The notes under the pieces: model-generated
Database searches by the model: none
The model's input: the letters and a program-made list of their open reading frames with translations, nothing else
Told to the model about the DNA's origin: nothing
Source: Candidula unifasciata
Lineage: Eukaryota > Mollusca > Gastropoda > Stylommatophora > Geomitridae
Reading direction: 5' to 3'
Assembly: GCA_905116865.2 (NCBI GenBank)
Contig: CAJHNH020001125.1
Location: 131,121 to 195,120, forward strand
DNA: 64,000 nucleotides
Shown here: positions 1 through 11,124 of the stretch, piece after piece
Layout: every line of letters starts with the position of its first letter
Numbering within the stretch: position 1 is the first letter of the stretch
Translations under genes and position numbers: made by a program

Positions 1-360
1 GATTCTAACTATTTACTTATGACTTTAGGGAGTTGTTTATAATTCTAGTTAGGTACTTATAGCTTTTGAGAATGGTTTCTGATTCATGCTAGTGGCTTAT
101 GGCTATATGTAGTTGCTGTGATTCTAAGTAGATACTTATAGCTTTAGCAAATTTTGATTCTAGCCAGTTAATTATGGCTTTACTGTGTTGTTTATGTTTA
201 TAGCTAAGTAATTATGGCTAAAGTTACTTGCCATGATTCTAGCTTGTTACTTATGGCTGTAGCTGGTTGCTTATGGTTCTAACTAGCTTTTTATGTCACT
301 CTGTTAATCGAAGATTCTAGCTCCGTTATTATAGTTTTAGCTAGAAGTAAATTAGCTGCT
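1..360. repeat. Old degenerate tandem repeat, period about 38-40 bp
   Basis: About nine diverged units share the order gattcta...agt...acttatggcttta...gttg. Examples begin near 1, 40, 80, 119, 152 and 233. The variation in every unit suggests an old array that is no longer being homogenised. It runs off the left edge. Confidence 0.6.
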
Positions 361-779
361 AATGACTCAGGTAAGTTTTCAACGCAGTTAACCTATGGAT
401 ACTTTTTTGTGCGTCGCTTCTACAGATGCAGGTGTTAGCCGCAACGTCCTTGTTTATTGTAATTTGTTTTCTGTATAGCTCACATAAACTTTATATTTTC
501 TAATATTTAGCTCTTTTCTAATGGCTGTATTCAGTAATATATTGCTATAGCTTACTGATGAAATCTCTTGCTAGCTTTGATTAGCACTACCTTTTGGCAT
601 ATTATCTCCAGGTAGTTGATTTTGTCTGCAGCTATAAACGTATAGCTTGAACCGAGTGCTTATCGTCGATCTTTTCCCTAGGTCAGTAAGGGATTACTTA
701 AGACAAATCAGTTCATGAGCGCAGTAAGTCGAAAACACCTATTGCCATTACTGCCTGCTGAAATATCCCAAATATTGTT
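361..779. other. No feature recognised
   Basis: AT-rich sequence with no supported gene or repeat. Confidence 0.4.
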
Positions 780-1230
780 TACTAAGCGTCTGTGGCTTAG
801 GCTTTGCGAAGGTGCATTGTAATGCTGGGGTGCTGGGTTCCATCCCAGGTGGAGCCGATTTGGCAGCAGACCGCCTCGCGTTGATTGGACAGGGGTATCG
901 AGCGCTGGCCGTTTAGCAGGAATTGTGAACTTTAATGTTAGTTGCGTATCCTTTACAGGACGTTGCAGAACCAACCCCAACAGCCCTTGGCTGGTATCTG
1001 GTTTTTCTAGGCAAATTTACGTCCAGTAGTTTGCCATTGCCCTGAACGGTCGGCTTTCTTGATACCACTGTCGGTCGCATGGCCCGATCGAACCCGGCAT
1101 CCCGGCATTACAAAGCGTTCGCATCGTCTTAGAATGGTGAACTACTGAATGTAAAATTGCCTAGTAAAACCACAAACCGCCGCACATGCTGGGTTTGGTT
1201 CTGCAACGTCCTGTAAAGGATACGCAAATA
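780..1230. mobile_element. Nested SINE-B pair (minus copy inside plus copy)
   Basis: SINE-B is a tRNA-derived element of about 220 bp. Its head is tctgtggcttaggcgttgc with a B-box-like gttcaatccc, and its tail is tgcctagaaaaaccac...ctgcaacgtcctgtaaagga. A plus-strand head (780-935) is interrupted by a minus-strand copy (about 940-1127), and the plus-strand tail resumes (1128-1230). A short gtgaact repeat flanks the inner copy, consistent with a target duplication. Confidence 0.65.
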
Positions 1231-1699
1231 TTTATTTTTTAAGTAACACAGCTTTATTAAACGTATGAAACTACATTCCGTTAATGTATAAATTTTACAA
1301 TATTTGTACGTAACTTTTGAATGTCAGAGTCTGAGACTAATGCGTTGCGAACGCGCTAGGTAATGCCAAGATACCCATTTCGATTCTAACTGTGGGCGAT
1401 TCGGTAACAGATCACTTTTACGTTGATTTCGACAATGCTATGGAGAGCCGACCGTTGATTAAACAACGGTAAACCGCTGATCCTAAAATCGTCCTGTAAA
1501 ATCAAACACACAGCCATAACATGTTTGGTTTATTCTAGGGTTTGCCTGTAAAGCATAGGCGACTAACTTAAACTTAACTTGTGAATAAAGTAATCGATAA
1601 GCAAATGTGTACTATAGAACGTTACTCCTATGTCTATATATGGTAAACTTTTGATCGTTACTCCTCAGCAAGTAATTAACGCAACACAGATACACCTTA
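1231..1699. other. Mostly unassigned; SINE-B head remnant near 1335-1385
   Basis: The stretch tgcgttgcgaacgcgctagg matches the head of SINE-B. The rest shows nothing I can support. Confidence 0.35.
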
Positions 1700-2350
1700 A
1701 TATTTCGTTAATTTTGGGAACTGGGAACTGATAGAAGTGCCTGCATTAGCTATAAGGCGTCCAGCCCACTACTTTTCCCACAAGTGGGGATACGACTGCA
1801 AATAAAGAAATCATTCTCCCCTTTTCCCAGTGACGTCACTAAGTACAAAACTCACTTACAGGAGGGTCGTACCGCGGGAAGTTCAGCCAACGGAAAAGCA
1901 GAGATTTCTTTCTATTTTCCTCTTTATTTTATATTCTAAAACCCATTCACAGAAAACTCAATATTTCTGACCAATCACGAAAGTCCGTGAATAACTCTTG
2001 CCACCGCCTTATCAATAGGGCCATTAGGCGAGCATGCGCATTTGCTATTCATCCAACTTCCTGTTTCCGGCGACAATTGTGAGGTTGGCGGCCGGCTTTA
2101 ATTTAGTTGGGTCACAAATCAGAAAACGTCGGTTGCTAGGGAGGAATCAACTCAAGCACTTCAGAAACAAGTGACAGTCTCAGAAACTTGGCCTCTCCAG
2201 TCCCTGCCTCATTGTGAACAGTTAGACGTTTCTCTCGGGCTACGGGAAGCTCGCTAAAAATGCCAGAAAGGTTAAGAATGTAGTTTTAATTGCCGAGATC
2301 TTCAAAGAAATCTGGCGTCTCCGTCTTGCCACTAGAAACGCCCTCATAAA
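1700..2350. promoter_or_regulatory. Candidate TATA-less promoter island
   Basis: Within 650 bases there is a perfect CRE (TGACGTCA, 1831-1838), a CCAAT box (gaccaatcac near 1968-1977), an NRF1-like site (gcatgcgca near 2033-2041), an ETS-like acttcctg (near 2056) and GC-rich patches. On the plus strand an ATG at 2260 in good context (aaaaATGc) is followed after four codons by a possible donor (AAG|gttaag, 2271). The gene it would serve is not visible in the window, so this stays a hypothesis. Confidence 0.35.
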
Positions 2351-2660
2351 TATTTTCCATTACTTACCGATAATGGAAGCGTTAATTAGTTTTTTAGTGT
2401 TTATTTTCGCAGTGCAGTTATGAAATTAATTTGATCAGTTAAAAACAATTGCGAATAAAACTATGGTATATTATAAACTGCACAACCAGAGTTATCTTAA
2501 AATATTAACGAATCATGTTTACAAGATTGATGAATTAGGCATACGGGTAATGACAATGTGGTTAGTATGTCGTTTTTACTTCTTTTGACATCCTCTAGCA
2601 CCTCTCAACCTGAAAACCGATGTCAGTTATACAAATTTGCCTCGGGGATTCGGAACATGG
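2351..2660. other. No feature recognised
   Basis: AT-rich sequence without supported features. Confidence 0.4.
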
Positions 2661-2689
2661 GCGCTAGAATTTCAGGGGGAGTGGGTGGG

Positions 2690-2965
2690 GGAGGGGGTGT
2701 TTGAGGTCACTATTTAGGAGGTGTCCTGCCCCCTCCCCCCGACCCCCAAAAGATGTGGTCTGCCTCCACCCCCTGGCCCCAATAAGAAGCCGGCCTGCTC
2801 CCCACCCAACCCCCCTCCCCCGGTTCCAAAAAACAATAAAGACACCCCCTGGTTTCAGGAAAGAATGTAAAAGGTAAAGGTAAAGTCGGGAGATGTGAAC
2901 CAGCGTCATTGCACACGGTTATAAACCATAAGTGCTCTGCCACCTGTACGGACAGCTGATAAGAA
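2690..2965 (-). mobile_element. tRNA-like SINE remnant with C-rich body
   Basis: Read on the minus strand, the head (about 2960-2890) has an A-box-like aggtggcagagcac and a B-box-like ctggttcacatctcc. The body contains gaccccaataagaag-type sequence and long C/G runs. A second copy with the same body lies at 3160-3350. Confidence 0.45.
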
Positions 2966-3023
2966 AATGTCCGCCTGTGTCGCCGTCCGCACGCATCCCC
3001 GTAGCTATTCCTTCATTTACCCT

Positions 3024-3161
3024 AGTGTCAACTCTTGTACCCATTATCTTGAGGCTGGGTGATCCCCAGAGTGTCAACTCTTGTACCCATTATCTTGAGG
3101 CTGGGTGATCCCCAGAGTGTCAACTCTTGTACCCATTATCTTGAGGCTGGGTGATCCCCAG
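3024..3161. repeat. Perfect 46-bp tandem repeat, three copies
   Basis: The unit starts agtgtcaactcttgtaccca and ends gtgatccccag. The three copies are identical, so the triplication is recent although its surroundings are old SINE debris. Confidence 0.9.
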
Positions 3162-3350
3162 GAACCGCCTGGTTTCGAACACCGGCCATGGGCTGCAGCG
3201 GGTCGCAGCTGGATTTGAAAGCGTGTCTCCTAACGACTGCGCTAACACGGCCCCATAAAAAAATAAGAATGATGGCTGCCCCAGCTTCCGGTCCCAATAA
3301 GAAGGTGGCCTACCCCCTCCCCTTCCCCATCCTCTCTTCCCCAATAAATA
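3160..3350 (-). mobile_element. tRNA-like SINE remnant, second copy
   Basis: The minus strand reads gttagcgcagtcgttagg (A-box-like), then later ggtgttcgaaaccagg (B-box-like). The flanking body (3270-3345) repeats the cccaataagaagg motif of the copy at 2690-2965. Confidence 0.45.
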
Positions 3351-3990
3351 TGTAAGGAGTCTAAGCAGACACATTTAGCCATGAATAGAAATGTTTTTTT
3401 AAGTACTCATTTATGCACGAGTTATTATTTCAAATAAATATATTTATCATTCAACACATATTACCTTTATGCTCTTAGACCAGGATTAGGCTACCTGAGC
3501 TTCCATTTTTCCTCAAGAAAATATTTTTTAGGCGATGGGAAGGCAGCTGAGAGCTCCCTCCCTTCCCCTGCTTGAATTGTGTTATATGTTCCGTTAGATC
3601 TAATACGACCCCAAGACGTCTTGTCCTTCAGGCAAGTGTATAGTCAGTGAACTACTCTGGCTCCTATCTTCATGTAGTAAGTCGTGTACAGTTCATCATC
3701 ATCCTCATCTACCCTAGTTGCCATCAAGCGTTAAAAATATGAATAGTTGATGATCCAGTTATCAGTGGATGTAACTGGCTATTGGCATTCTGCGTCAACG
3801 TACAATGTACCTGATGTCCACTCATCTTCTTTGGGTGCACTTCTATCGTGTCAGCTCTTCCGTGACCGCTATTGAACCATTCTAAAAACACGTCAAAACC
3901 ATTTGATCTGCGCCTCATAGCGTTTCGTGGGCGTTCCCATCCCCCAGTCTGGATAATCATATCGGTTTTTTTTCCCCTTTATTACCCCCG
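3351..3990. other. No feature recognised
   Basis: Unassigned sequence; open frames here show no family resemblance. Confidence 0.35.
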
Positions 3991-4215
3991 CGTCGGTGTC
4001 TGTGGCTTAGGCGTTGCAAACGCGCTTGGTAATGCCAGGGTGCCGAGTTCAATCCCTTCTGAAGGCGATTTGGCTGCAGAACGACTGGCGTTCGTTTCGA
4101 AAGTGGTACCTAGAGCTGACCGTTTAGCAAGCAATGGCAAACTAAGGAACGTAAAATTTGCCTAGAAACACCACAAAAGTCAACAAATGCGCGTGAGTTC
4201 TGAAGTGAGGGATGA
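3990..4215 (+). mobile_element. SINE-B copy
   Basis: A near-complete copy with head gtgtctgtggcttaggcgtt, B-box-like gagttcaatccc, and the tail aaaatttgcctagaaacacc. It abuts the 35-bp tandem array. Confidence 0.7.
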
Positions 4216-4505
4216 GGGACTCTTGTTAGTGGACTTGCGAAACTGACACACATTATGCTGTTAGTTGACTTAGGAAACTGTCACACATTATGTTGTTAGC
4301 GGACTTGGAAACTGACATACAGTATGTTGTTAGTGGACTTACGAAACTGACACACATTATGTTGTTAGCAGACTTAGGAAACTGACATACAGTATGTTGT
4401 TAGTGGACTTAGGAAACTGACACACAATATGTTGTTAGCGGACATGTGAAACTGTCGCAGACTATGTTGTTAGAGGACTTGGAAAACTGACATACAGTAT
4501 GTTAT
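4206..4505. repeat. 35-bp tandem array, about 8 copies
   Basis: Units follow tgttgttagcggacttagga then aactgacatacagta, with 10-20 percent drift and small length changes. The array ends against a SPIN-like fragment. Confidence 0.85.
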
Positions 4506-4617
4506 CGAAAAAAAAAAGCCATATTTAAACAGTTATGAAGGAAAATAATTGTTTGGGGATCGCCACAACATTACGGAACTGTATTAAGGGGTCGCGGCAT
4601 GTGGAAGGTTGAGAGCT
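4505..4617 (-). mobile_element. SPIN-like hAT fragment (left end)
   Basis: On the minus strand the sequence reads caaccttccacatgccgcga, then cagttccgtaatgttgtggc and a body containing ttcataactgttt. These match in order the left end of the SPIN-like element at 14446-15738. Confidence 0.65.
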
Positions 4618-4889
4618 CTCGGTCACAGAAATCACAAATTCTTTTTACTCTTTTCATTTACATTCCAAGATTTACAGCTGTATTACAGCACTGGTTCAAC
4701 ATAACTTCCCGGTAATCTTGTTCTTATGTGAACCGATAGAGAGCTGTTGGCAAGAATTATTGTTTATCTCTTGTCCTGCCACCTTCGCCTCGCTTATCGC
4801 GGTCATAGTGCCTGTCACTCATCTACTGTCAGGTCTGATTGTACATAAGTAAACAAACTATAATTAAAAAAACAATAAGTAAAATATAA

Positions 4890-5046
4890 CAAATAATAAT
4901 ACCAATTCAACCTATGCATCGTTAATATTAATTTCTGTAACCTATGGTACCATTTAAATGATTTGAGATGAATTACGCATACCAGTCGTGGATTTCAAGC
5001 TGTACAACAAAGGTGGCAAATAAATACACTTTTTTTGTGGTGGTGG

Positions 5047-5104
<58 letters not shown>

Positions 5105-5285
5105 GCCTACTTGGCTATGTTCTTAGTACGCTTGTTTCCATAGCGAGGCGCATGCCGTTTGGAGGTGACAGGTTCGATTTCGGCACGGTAACTAGAGCTT
5201 TCGATTTTAATGCTGTCTAGTGTGTCCTTCTATCTTTCTAAATCTTTCCATGAGTGCCGGTCAAGGCATTCTTTATTATCTCTCT
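4890..5285 (+). mobile_element. Dispersed repeat P, copy 1, carrying a 55-base poly-G tract
   Basis: This copy aligns with 7470-7800 over most of its length (for example gatttcaagctgta, ggtgacaggttcg / gctgacaggttcg, gagctttcgattt). Where copy 2 has ttttttgggagtgcc, copy 1 has a homopolymer of about 55 G (5048-5102). After the shared end comes a short tctctctttatta duplication. Confidence 0.65.
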
Positions 5286-6060
5286 TTATTATCTCTCTTT
5301 ATTATAAAAAGACCGGATTACATAATTGTACCAAAGTTTTTGAACTTTCTGACCTGTTTTAGCCTTTTCCTTTCTTTTGTAGTTTCACATTTTGGTGGGG
5401 TTTTTTTTTTTTTTTTACTATCGTTTCTATCCTCTTGATATTAAAGGAGAGTCCTTTGTTTAGCACTCACCGTTACTACGAAGTTCAAAAGTTGCTACAA
5501 ATCGTATATTTTCAACAAAAAGTATTTTATTATCTACATAATGTAGATTGTTCACATTATATAACGGCCAGTTCGTATTCATAGTGTATGTTGAATCTCT
5601 CTAATTATTATTTTGCTACAGAGGAAGAACAAATCTTGTGATAAAACATATCCCATAACTCCTAGTTTCACTCTTCATAACTGTTCAGCTTATGTCAGGT
5701 TTTAATTGCCGTTACTTGTTTCCAGCACACACACACAAAATTTAGTGCTGAAATCGTTTCCATCAATGCTGAAATCATCCAAAATGTTGATCAGTTCATC
5801 ATGTTTGACGTTGACAAATGCTTTGGTGTAATCTATTAGGAAAACAACAAGTATTGGTAATTCTGTATCTCGATGTCAGATCCCTAAAACACGATTCCTC
5901 GCTTTGTTCTGAAGTTTAACCAGAAAGTTAACATTCACAATGTAAATTTGTTAGGACGTGGGCTAAGAGTTGTATAAACACAAAAAATCCGGATTTTTCA
6001 GCGGTTGACAAGCTGTGCTGTGTTCAGAATAATCAGGAATTAATGTCTTTTGGTAATATT
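5286..6060. other. No feature recognised
   Basis: AT-rich with a poly-T run near 5400. I found no supported gene or repeat. Confidence 0.35.
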
Positions 6061-6245
6061 TGGTAGGAACGAACGAACGAACTTTATTTTCAAAGGGTCA
6101 CAAATTGGGCACGCAGGCCTGTCTTACATTCGGCCCTTCCAGTCAACCATCTTTCGCACAGCAGCTGTATTTTACTAATAAAGCATGTTATGATCATATG
6201 ATGATATGCATATTATGAATATTATAAAAGAACACAAAAGCATGA
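6061..6245 (-). mobile_element. Retroelement 3' end with GTTC tail
   Basis: Reading minus, the element ends in a GTTC repeat (plus strand gaacgaacgaac at about 6068). The adjacent 170 bases match 55680-55850 in opposite orientation, including tttgaccctttcaaa-type and gtgcgaaagatggttgac-type motifs. Confidence 0.6.
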
Positions 6246-6354
6246 GTTGCAAAAGTGCGTGCAAAAACCCGCGAGTGCATACATACACCCACATACACAC
6301 GCTCACCCACTCACTTACACACACACACACACGCATACATGCATGCATACATTA

Positions 6355-6500
6355 CATACATACAGGCATACATACATACATACATACATACATACATACA
6401 TACATACATACATACATACATACATACATACATACATACATACATACATACATACATACATACATACATACATACATACATACACACATACATACAAACA
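6355..6500. repeat. CATA microsatellite
   Basis: About 145 bases of nearly pure (CATA)n, preceded by CACA-rich sequence. It creates long meaningless open frames on both strands. Confidence 0.97.
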
Positions 6501-6699
6501 TGTATACAGGCATACACACATACACACAGAATTTATAGAATTTATAAGCATTCCAAGAGTCTGGCAAAGCTATTTATGTTTTTAACTGACCCGATCCCAG
6601 GCATAGACGCAGATACTGAGGTGCTCGGGCCCATTACCGTCTCCTTCTCCCCTCCTCCCCCCTCCCACCCCCCCCCCCACCCCCCGTCTCATAAGTAAA

Positions 6700-6965
6700 A
6701 AAAAAAAGTAAAGGACCTTTAGGCATATAGGGCATATAGGGCTAGACCTATATTTTATAGACCAAAGGCAAAAGATTGGCGATGTGGTCAACATCACGCG
6801 GGCCGCTTTCACTTTCCCGGGACTGCACCCGGTACCCACTCAAGGCTGGGTCGACCTGGGAGCAAAGGTCATTTTTTAAGAATAGTCCGGCTCCACCAGG
6901 GAGCGAACCCGCGACCTTCCGATCCGCGGCGCGAGTCTAGCCGCTTTGCCACGGCGACTCCCCAA
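6700..6965 (-). mobile_element. SINE-A copy (tRNA-derived, about 260 bp)
   Basis: The minus-strand head reads gtcgccgtggcaaagcggct with B-box-like cgggttcgctccc. The body has aatgacctttgctcccaggt and agcggcccgcgtgatgttga, and the tail has tataaaatataggtctagcc. At least nine further copies or fragments occur in the window. Confidence 0.8.
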
Positions 6966-7109
6966 AACATCAGGAGAGGGCGGAGAAAAGCATTCAGGAT
7001 ATCATTATCATCATCATCATTATCATCATCATTATCGTCATCATCATTGTGCTCTTAAAGCATGATAAAGCCACTCGGGGGAGAATGAGCCCTCCCAATA
7101 TTGTCTTTG

Positions 7110-7335
7110 TGTCGCCGTCGCTAAGCCATGGTGGCGCAGTGGCTATACGCTTGCTCCTCTTGATTTCGAATCGACTTGGCTGCCACGTCTCAACTCTGGG
7201 ATCCTACCGGAACATTCAGCATCCTGTGATCTACAGATCTCAATCTAGTTCGAAGGTTAACTGGGCAGATTCCCAGACAATCCGCTCACCTCTAAAGATC
7301 TTATCATCAGGACCACTGTTAGGGCTCTAGCAGCC
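7110..7335 (+). mobile_element. tRNA-like SINE head
   Basis: The stretch gccatggtggcgcagtggct followed by gatttcgaatcga has spaced A/B-box-like motifs. The body does not clearly match SINE-A or SINE-B. Confidence 0.35.
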
Positions 7336-7469
7336 AGATGTAACTGTAGTCACATTCAAATAACGAATTCGAAAGACTGATTTAGCGGGGAGCAGTCAGA
7401 GGGACTCGACGGGTGTCAGCATTCTAGACAAAGTATTACGGTCTACTGTGCTTGTAAATTGTTGCTGTG

Positions 7470-7800
7470 TTTGTTATTCGACCTATGCTTCTTTAATATA
7501 AATTGCTGTAACCTATGGTGCAATTTCAATGGTCTGAGATGAATTATGTCTGTATGCCATAGTTGTGGATTTCAAGCTGTATGTTAGACATGGCCAAAGA
7601 AGACACCTTTTTTGGGAGTGCCTAACTGACCTCGTTCTTTGTGCACTTGTTCCCCAAGCGAGTCGCACTTGCCATTTGGAGCTGACAGGTTCGTTTCCCG
7701 GCACGGTATCTATAGCTTTCGATTTGTATGTTGTCTTGTGTGTTTTTATATTTTTCTAATTTTTTTTTAATGAGTGCCAATCAATACGTTGTCTGTTAAT
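7470..7800 (+). mobile_element. Dispersed repeat P, copy 2
   Basis: Aligned to copy 1 at 4890-5285. Its right end (gagtgccaatcaatacg) runs directly into the 45-bp satellite. It has no coding capacity. A head/core-repeat arrangement like the non-autonomous pearl/Helentron-type elements of molluscs is a possible reading. Confidence 0.6.
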
Positions 7801-9237
7801 TACATGTAATATCTATAAGACCTCAAGGGTTCCCTCTCTATTTATTACATGTAATATCTATAAGACCTCAAGGGTTCCCTCTCTATTTATTACATGTAAT
7901 ATCTATAAGACCTCAAGGGTTCCCTCTCTATTTATTACATGTAATATCTATAAGACCTCAAGGGTTCCCTCTCTATTTATTACATGTAATATCTATAAGA
8001 CCTCAAGGGTTCCCTCTCTATTTATTACATGTAATATCTATAAGACCTCAAGGGTTCCCTCTTTATTTATTACATGTAATATCTATAAGACCTCAAGGGT
8101 TCCCTCTCTATTTATTACATGTAATATCTATAAGACCTCAAGGGTTCCCTCTCTATTTATTACATGTAATATCTATAAGACCTCAAGGGTTCCCTCTCTA
8201 TTTATTACATGTAATATCTATAAGACCTCAAGGGTTCCCTCTCTATTTATTACATGTAATATCTATAAGACCTCAAGGGTTCCTTCTCTATTTATTACAT
8301 GTAATATCTATAAGACCTCAAGGGTTCCCTCTCTATTTATTACATGTAATATCTATAAGACCTCAAGGGTCCCTCTCTATTTATTACATGTAATATCTAT
8401 AAGACCTCAAGGGTTCCCTCTCTATTTATTACATGTAATATCTATAAGACCTCAAGGGTTCCCTCTCTATTTATTACATGTAATATCTATAAGACCTCAA
8501 GGGTTCCCTCTCTATTTATTACATGTAATATCTATAAGACCTCAAGGGTTCCCTCTCTATTTATTACATGTAATATCTATAAGACCTCAAGGGTTCCCTC
8601 TCTATTTATTACATGTAATATCTATAAGACCTCAAGGGTTCCCTCTCTATTTATTACATGTAATATCTATAAGACCTCAAGGGTTCCCTCTCTATTTATT
8701 ACATGTAATATCTATAAGACCTCAAGGGTTCCCTCTCTATTTATTACATGTAATATCTATAAGACCTCAAGGGTTCCTTCTCTATTTATTACATGTAATA
8801 TCTATAAGACCTCAAGGGTTCCCTCTCTATTTATTACATGTAATATCTATAAGACCTCAAGGGTTCCCTCTCTATTTATTACATGTAATATCTATAAGAC
8901 CTCAAGGGTTCCCTCTCTATTTATTACATGTAATATCTATAAGACCTCAAGGGTTCCCTCTCTATTTATTACATGTAATATCTATAAGACCTCAAGGGTT
9001 CCCTCTCTATTTATTACATGTAATATCTATAAGACCTCAAGGGTTCCCTCTCTATTTATTACATGTAATATCTATAAGACCTCAAGGGTTCCCTCTCTAT
9101 TTATTACATGTAATATCTATAAGACCTCAAGGGTTCCCTCTCTATTTATTACATGTAATATCTATAAGACCTCAAGGGTTCCCTCTCTATTTATTACATG
9201 TAATATCTATAAGACCTCAAGGGTTCCCTCTCTATTT
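7801..9237. repeat. 45-bp satellite array, about 32 near-identical copies
   Basis: The unit begins tacatgtaatatctataaga and ends ctctatttat; the junction forms the palindrome attacatgtaat. Copies are almost invariant: one 44-bp unit near 8370, one ctttattt variant near 8062, and a shared tccttctc variant at 8281 and 8775, eleven units apart. Such uniformity implies recent amplification. Confidence 0.97.
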
Positions 9238-9239
9238 AG

Positions 9240-9385
9240 GTTATACGCGAGCGGAAGTGTAATCAGGTTAGAACGTGGACCATCAGTATGCGAACTTATC
9301 GTTGGCTGCTGAGGCAATGGACAGAGCACATATGGGAATGCCCATTGAGCTCTGCTGTCATTCATTCATTCATTCACATGAAATA
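9240..9385 (+). mobile_element. RNase H-LINE 3' end with ATTC tail
   Basis: Translated, the segment reads SMRTYRWLLRQWTEHIWECP followed by SSAVIH. This matches the C-terminal GTLRWLLKMGTERLWE block of the element at 19899-20710. It ends in (attc)4. Confidence 0.65.
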
Positions 9386-9700
9386 ACTAGTCATGGTTTT
9401 CGAATCGACGAAGCCTAAAAAGTTAGCAGAAAGTGTCTTGGGAAAAAAAGATGACCAGTATGACAGTGACCACATAATCTACCGGCTGAGTTAACTCTTT
9501 AAGTCCCAGGGGGTTTAGCATCACAGGCCCAGGGGGGTAGTAAAGAGATAAAAATCGGCGCATCGTGCGTTTATTGGGCTTCTAGGTAGGAACATGTGAA
9601 CGTGTGATGCGTTCCTTAGGACTCAGAGAGTCAAAGAACGGGATCATCGACACACACCCGGTGCAAGAATGACACAAGAAAGGAACTTTACTTTTCAATG
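9386..9700. other. No feature recognised
   Basis: Short unassigned stretch. Confidence 0.35.
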
Positions 9701-10000
9701 GATAAAAAGCTATGGCACATAAGCCGCAAAGGCGTTAAAGTTAGAGGCTCGTTTGCGGATCAGAAGGTCTTGGGTTTTGGTCGTGAAGAAAACGAATTTA
9801 TGATTTTTTTTTTAAATGACCTTGGCTCACAGCTCGACCCTGCTATAATTGGTACCAGAAAAAGTCTCGGAAACAAATGCGGCCGCGGCGTGATGCTCAC
9901 AATATCACCCATCAAATGCCGATTATTATATCTATACAATGTATGTCTAGCCCTATATGCCCGATATGCATAATGGCCTGAAAAAAGATCCTTCACTTAG
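9700..10000 (+). mobile_element. SINE-A copy
   Basis: Diverged head (cacataagccgcaaaggcg), body aaatgaccttggctcacagc, and tail tgtctagccctatatgcccg. It is longer than average because of a poly-T expansion in the body. Confidence 0.7.
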
Positions 10001-10154
10001 GCCATGAAATTAATAAAATCCTTTTAAAAATATAAATGAAATTGTAGAGTTTGAGCCTTCACAATAATACATGTTAGCGGGCTTAGTCTTCCCTACACTT
10101 TTATCTGCGGAGGTTTTGCATGGAAGAAAGTGTACCCCCTTACCATCTTTGAGA

Positions 10155-10620
10155 ATTCTCTTTTTTAGGTAATTGTTTTTTATAGATGTGAGTCGTGGAC
10201 TGTCTCCCAGACATTAACCAGACATTAGGATAGAAAATACGGGCTTTTGAACTGAAATGCTCTAGAAAGATTCACAGAATACAATGGACAAAGAAGAGAA
10301 GAAATACTGAAAATGTTAAAAGATCTCAACATCAAGGAAGATTGACTGATAAACAGCATCTTGTCTTGGAAGCTGAAATATTGTGGTATATCAAGCGCCA
10401 TGGCGGACTAGAAACAAAATAATAGCAGAAGACATGGTACCAGAAATGAAGGACAGGGACTGACCAACAAGAAGATGTGCAAAGCATCTAAATGACTATT
10501 TGAAAATGAAAGTACAGCAGGAGAGCTGGCGAAAGACCGGGTTTCTTTCAGGCAGACAGTGATGAGAGCGACGTTATGCAAAGGACCTGCTACATGGTGA
10601 TATTCAAGCATGTAATATTA
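10155..10620 (+). pseudogene. LINE 3' coding remnant (RTE-like C-terminus)
   Basis: Translation in pieces gives YRCESWTVSQT, RAFELKCSRKI, then RVSFRQTVMRATLCKGPAT. This order (CESWT, FEMKCYR, AxDRxxFRxxVxRA) is typical of the region after the reverse transcriptase in RTE-like elements of invertebrates. Stops and frameshifts are present. Confidence 0.6.
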
Positions 10621-11120
10621 TTATAAAAGTTATATTTTTTTGCTATTAAGTATACAATATTGATACTAATTATCATTACTGCTGCGCACTTAATCACCCT
10701 TTAGCCTTTCTATCACCTCGAAATTTATGAAGGAAATGTAGTAAAGAAAACTTCTTCTTTGATATTGTTCGCTAGTAACGAACAGCTTGTTTGTTTGTTT
10801 GTTTTTCACCACCATTTTACGTTTGTTATCTCCTTTTGATTAGAATGTTCGTAACGTCTCCAGTTGCTGTATAATTCCTGCTATCTTTTTCCGTTTCTAA
10901 CTATTGTCTACATTGTAGTCTTGCAATGTTACTCTCGTATAATCTAAGTTTTTTTTCTTTAAAGATCCCCTTGCCTGTCCTATGTTGTTAAGCGTGTCAA
11001 ATGCTTTGTTCACTTTCTGGATGTTACACACATTCAAATCCTCTAAAACCGAGGTGAGGTTTTCCCTTCTAACATGTGAATTTGTTTCCAAACAACTGCC
11101 TCCCCATCCAGATAGCTACA
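10621..11120. other. No feature recognised
   Basis: AT-rich, unassigned. Confidence 0.35.
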
Positions 11121-11124
11121 ACGG

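Noticed and set aside
3724..3960. 78-residue minus-strand open frame
   Set aside because: No family resemblance, no splice or promoter context, and length expected by chance.
6206..6698. Long open frames on both strands rich in His-Thr-Tyr or Met-Tyr-Val-Cys
   Set aside because: They are translations of the CATA microsatellite in different frames.
7801..9237. CRISPR-like regular repeat array
   Set aside because: Units are directly contiguous without variable spacers and the genome is animal; it is a satellite.
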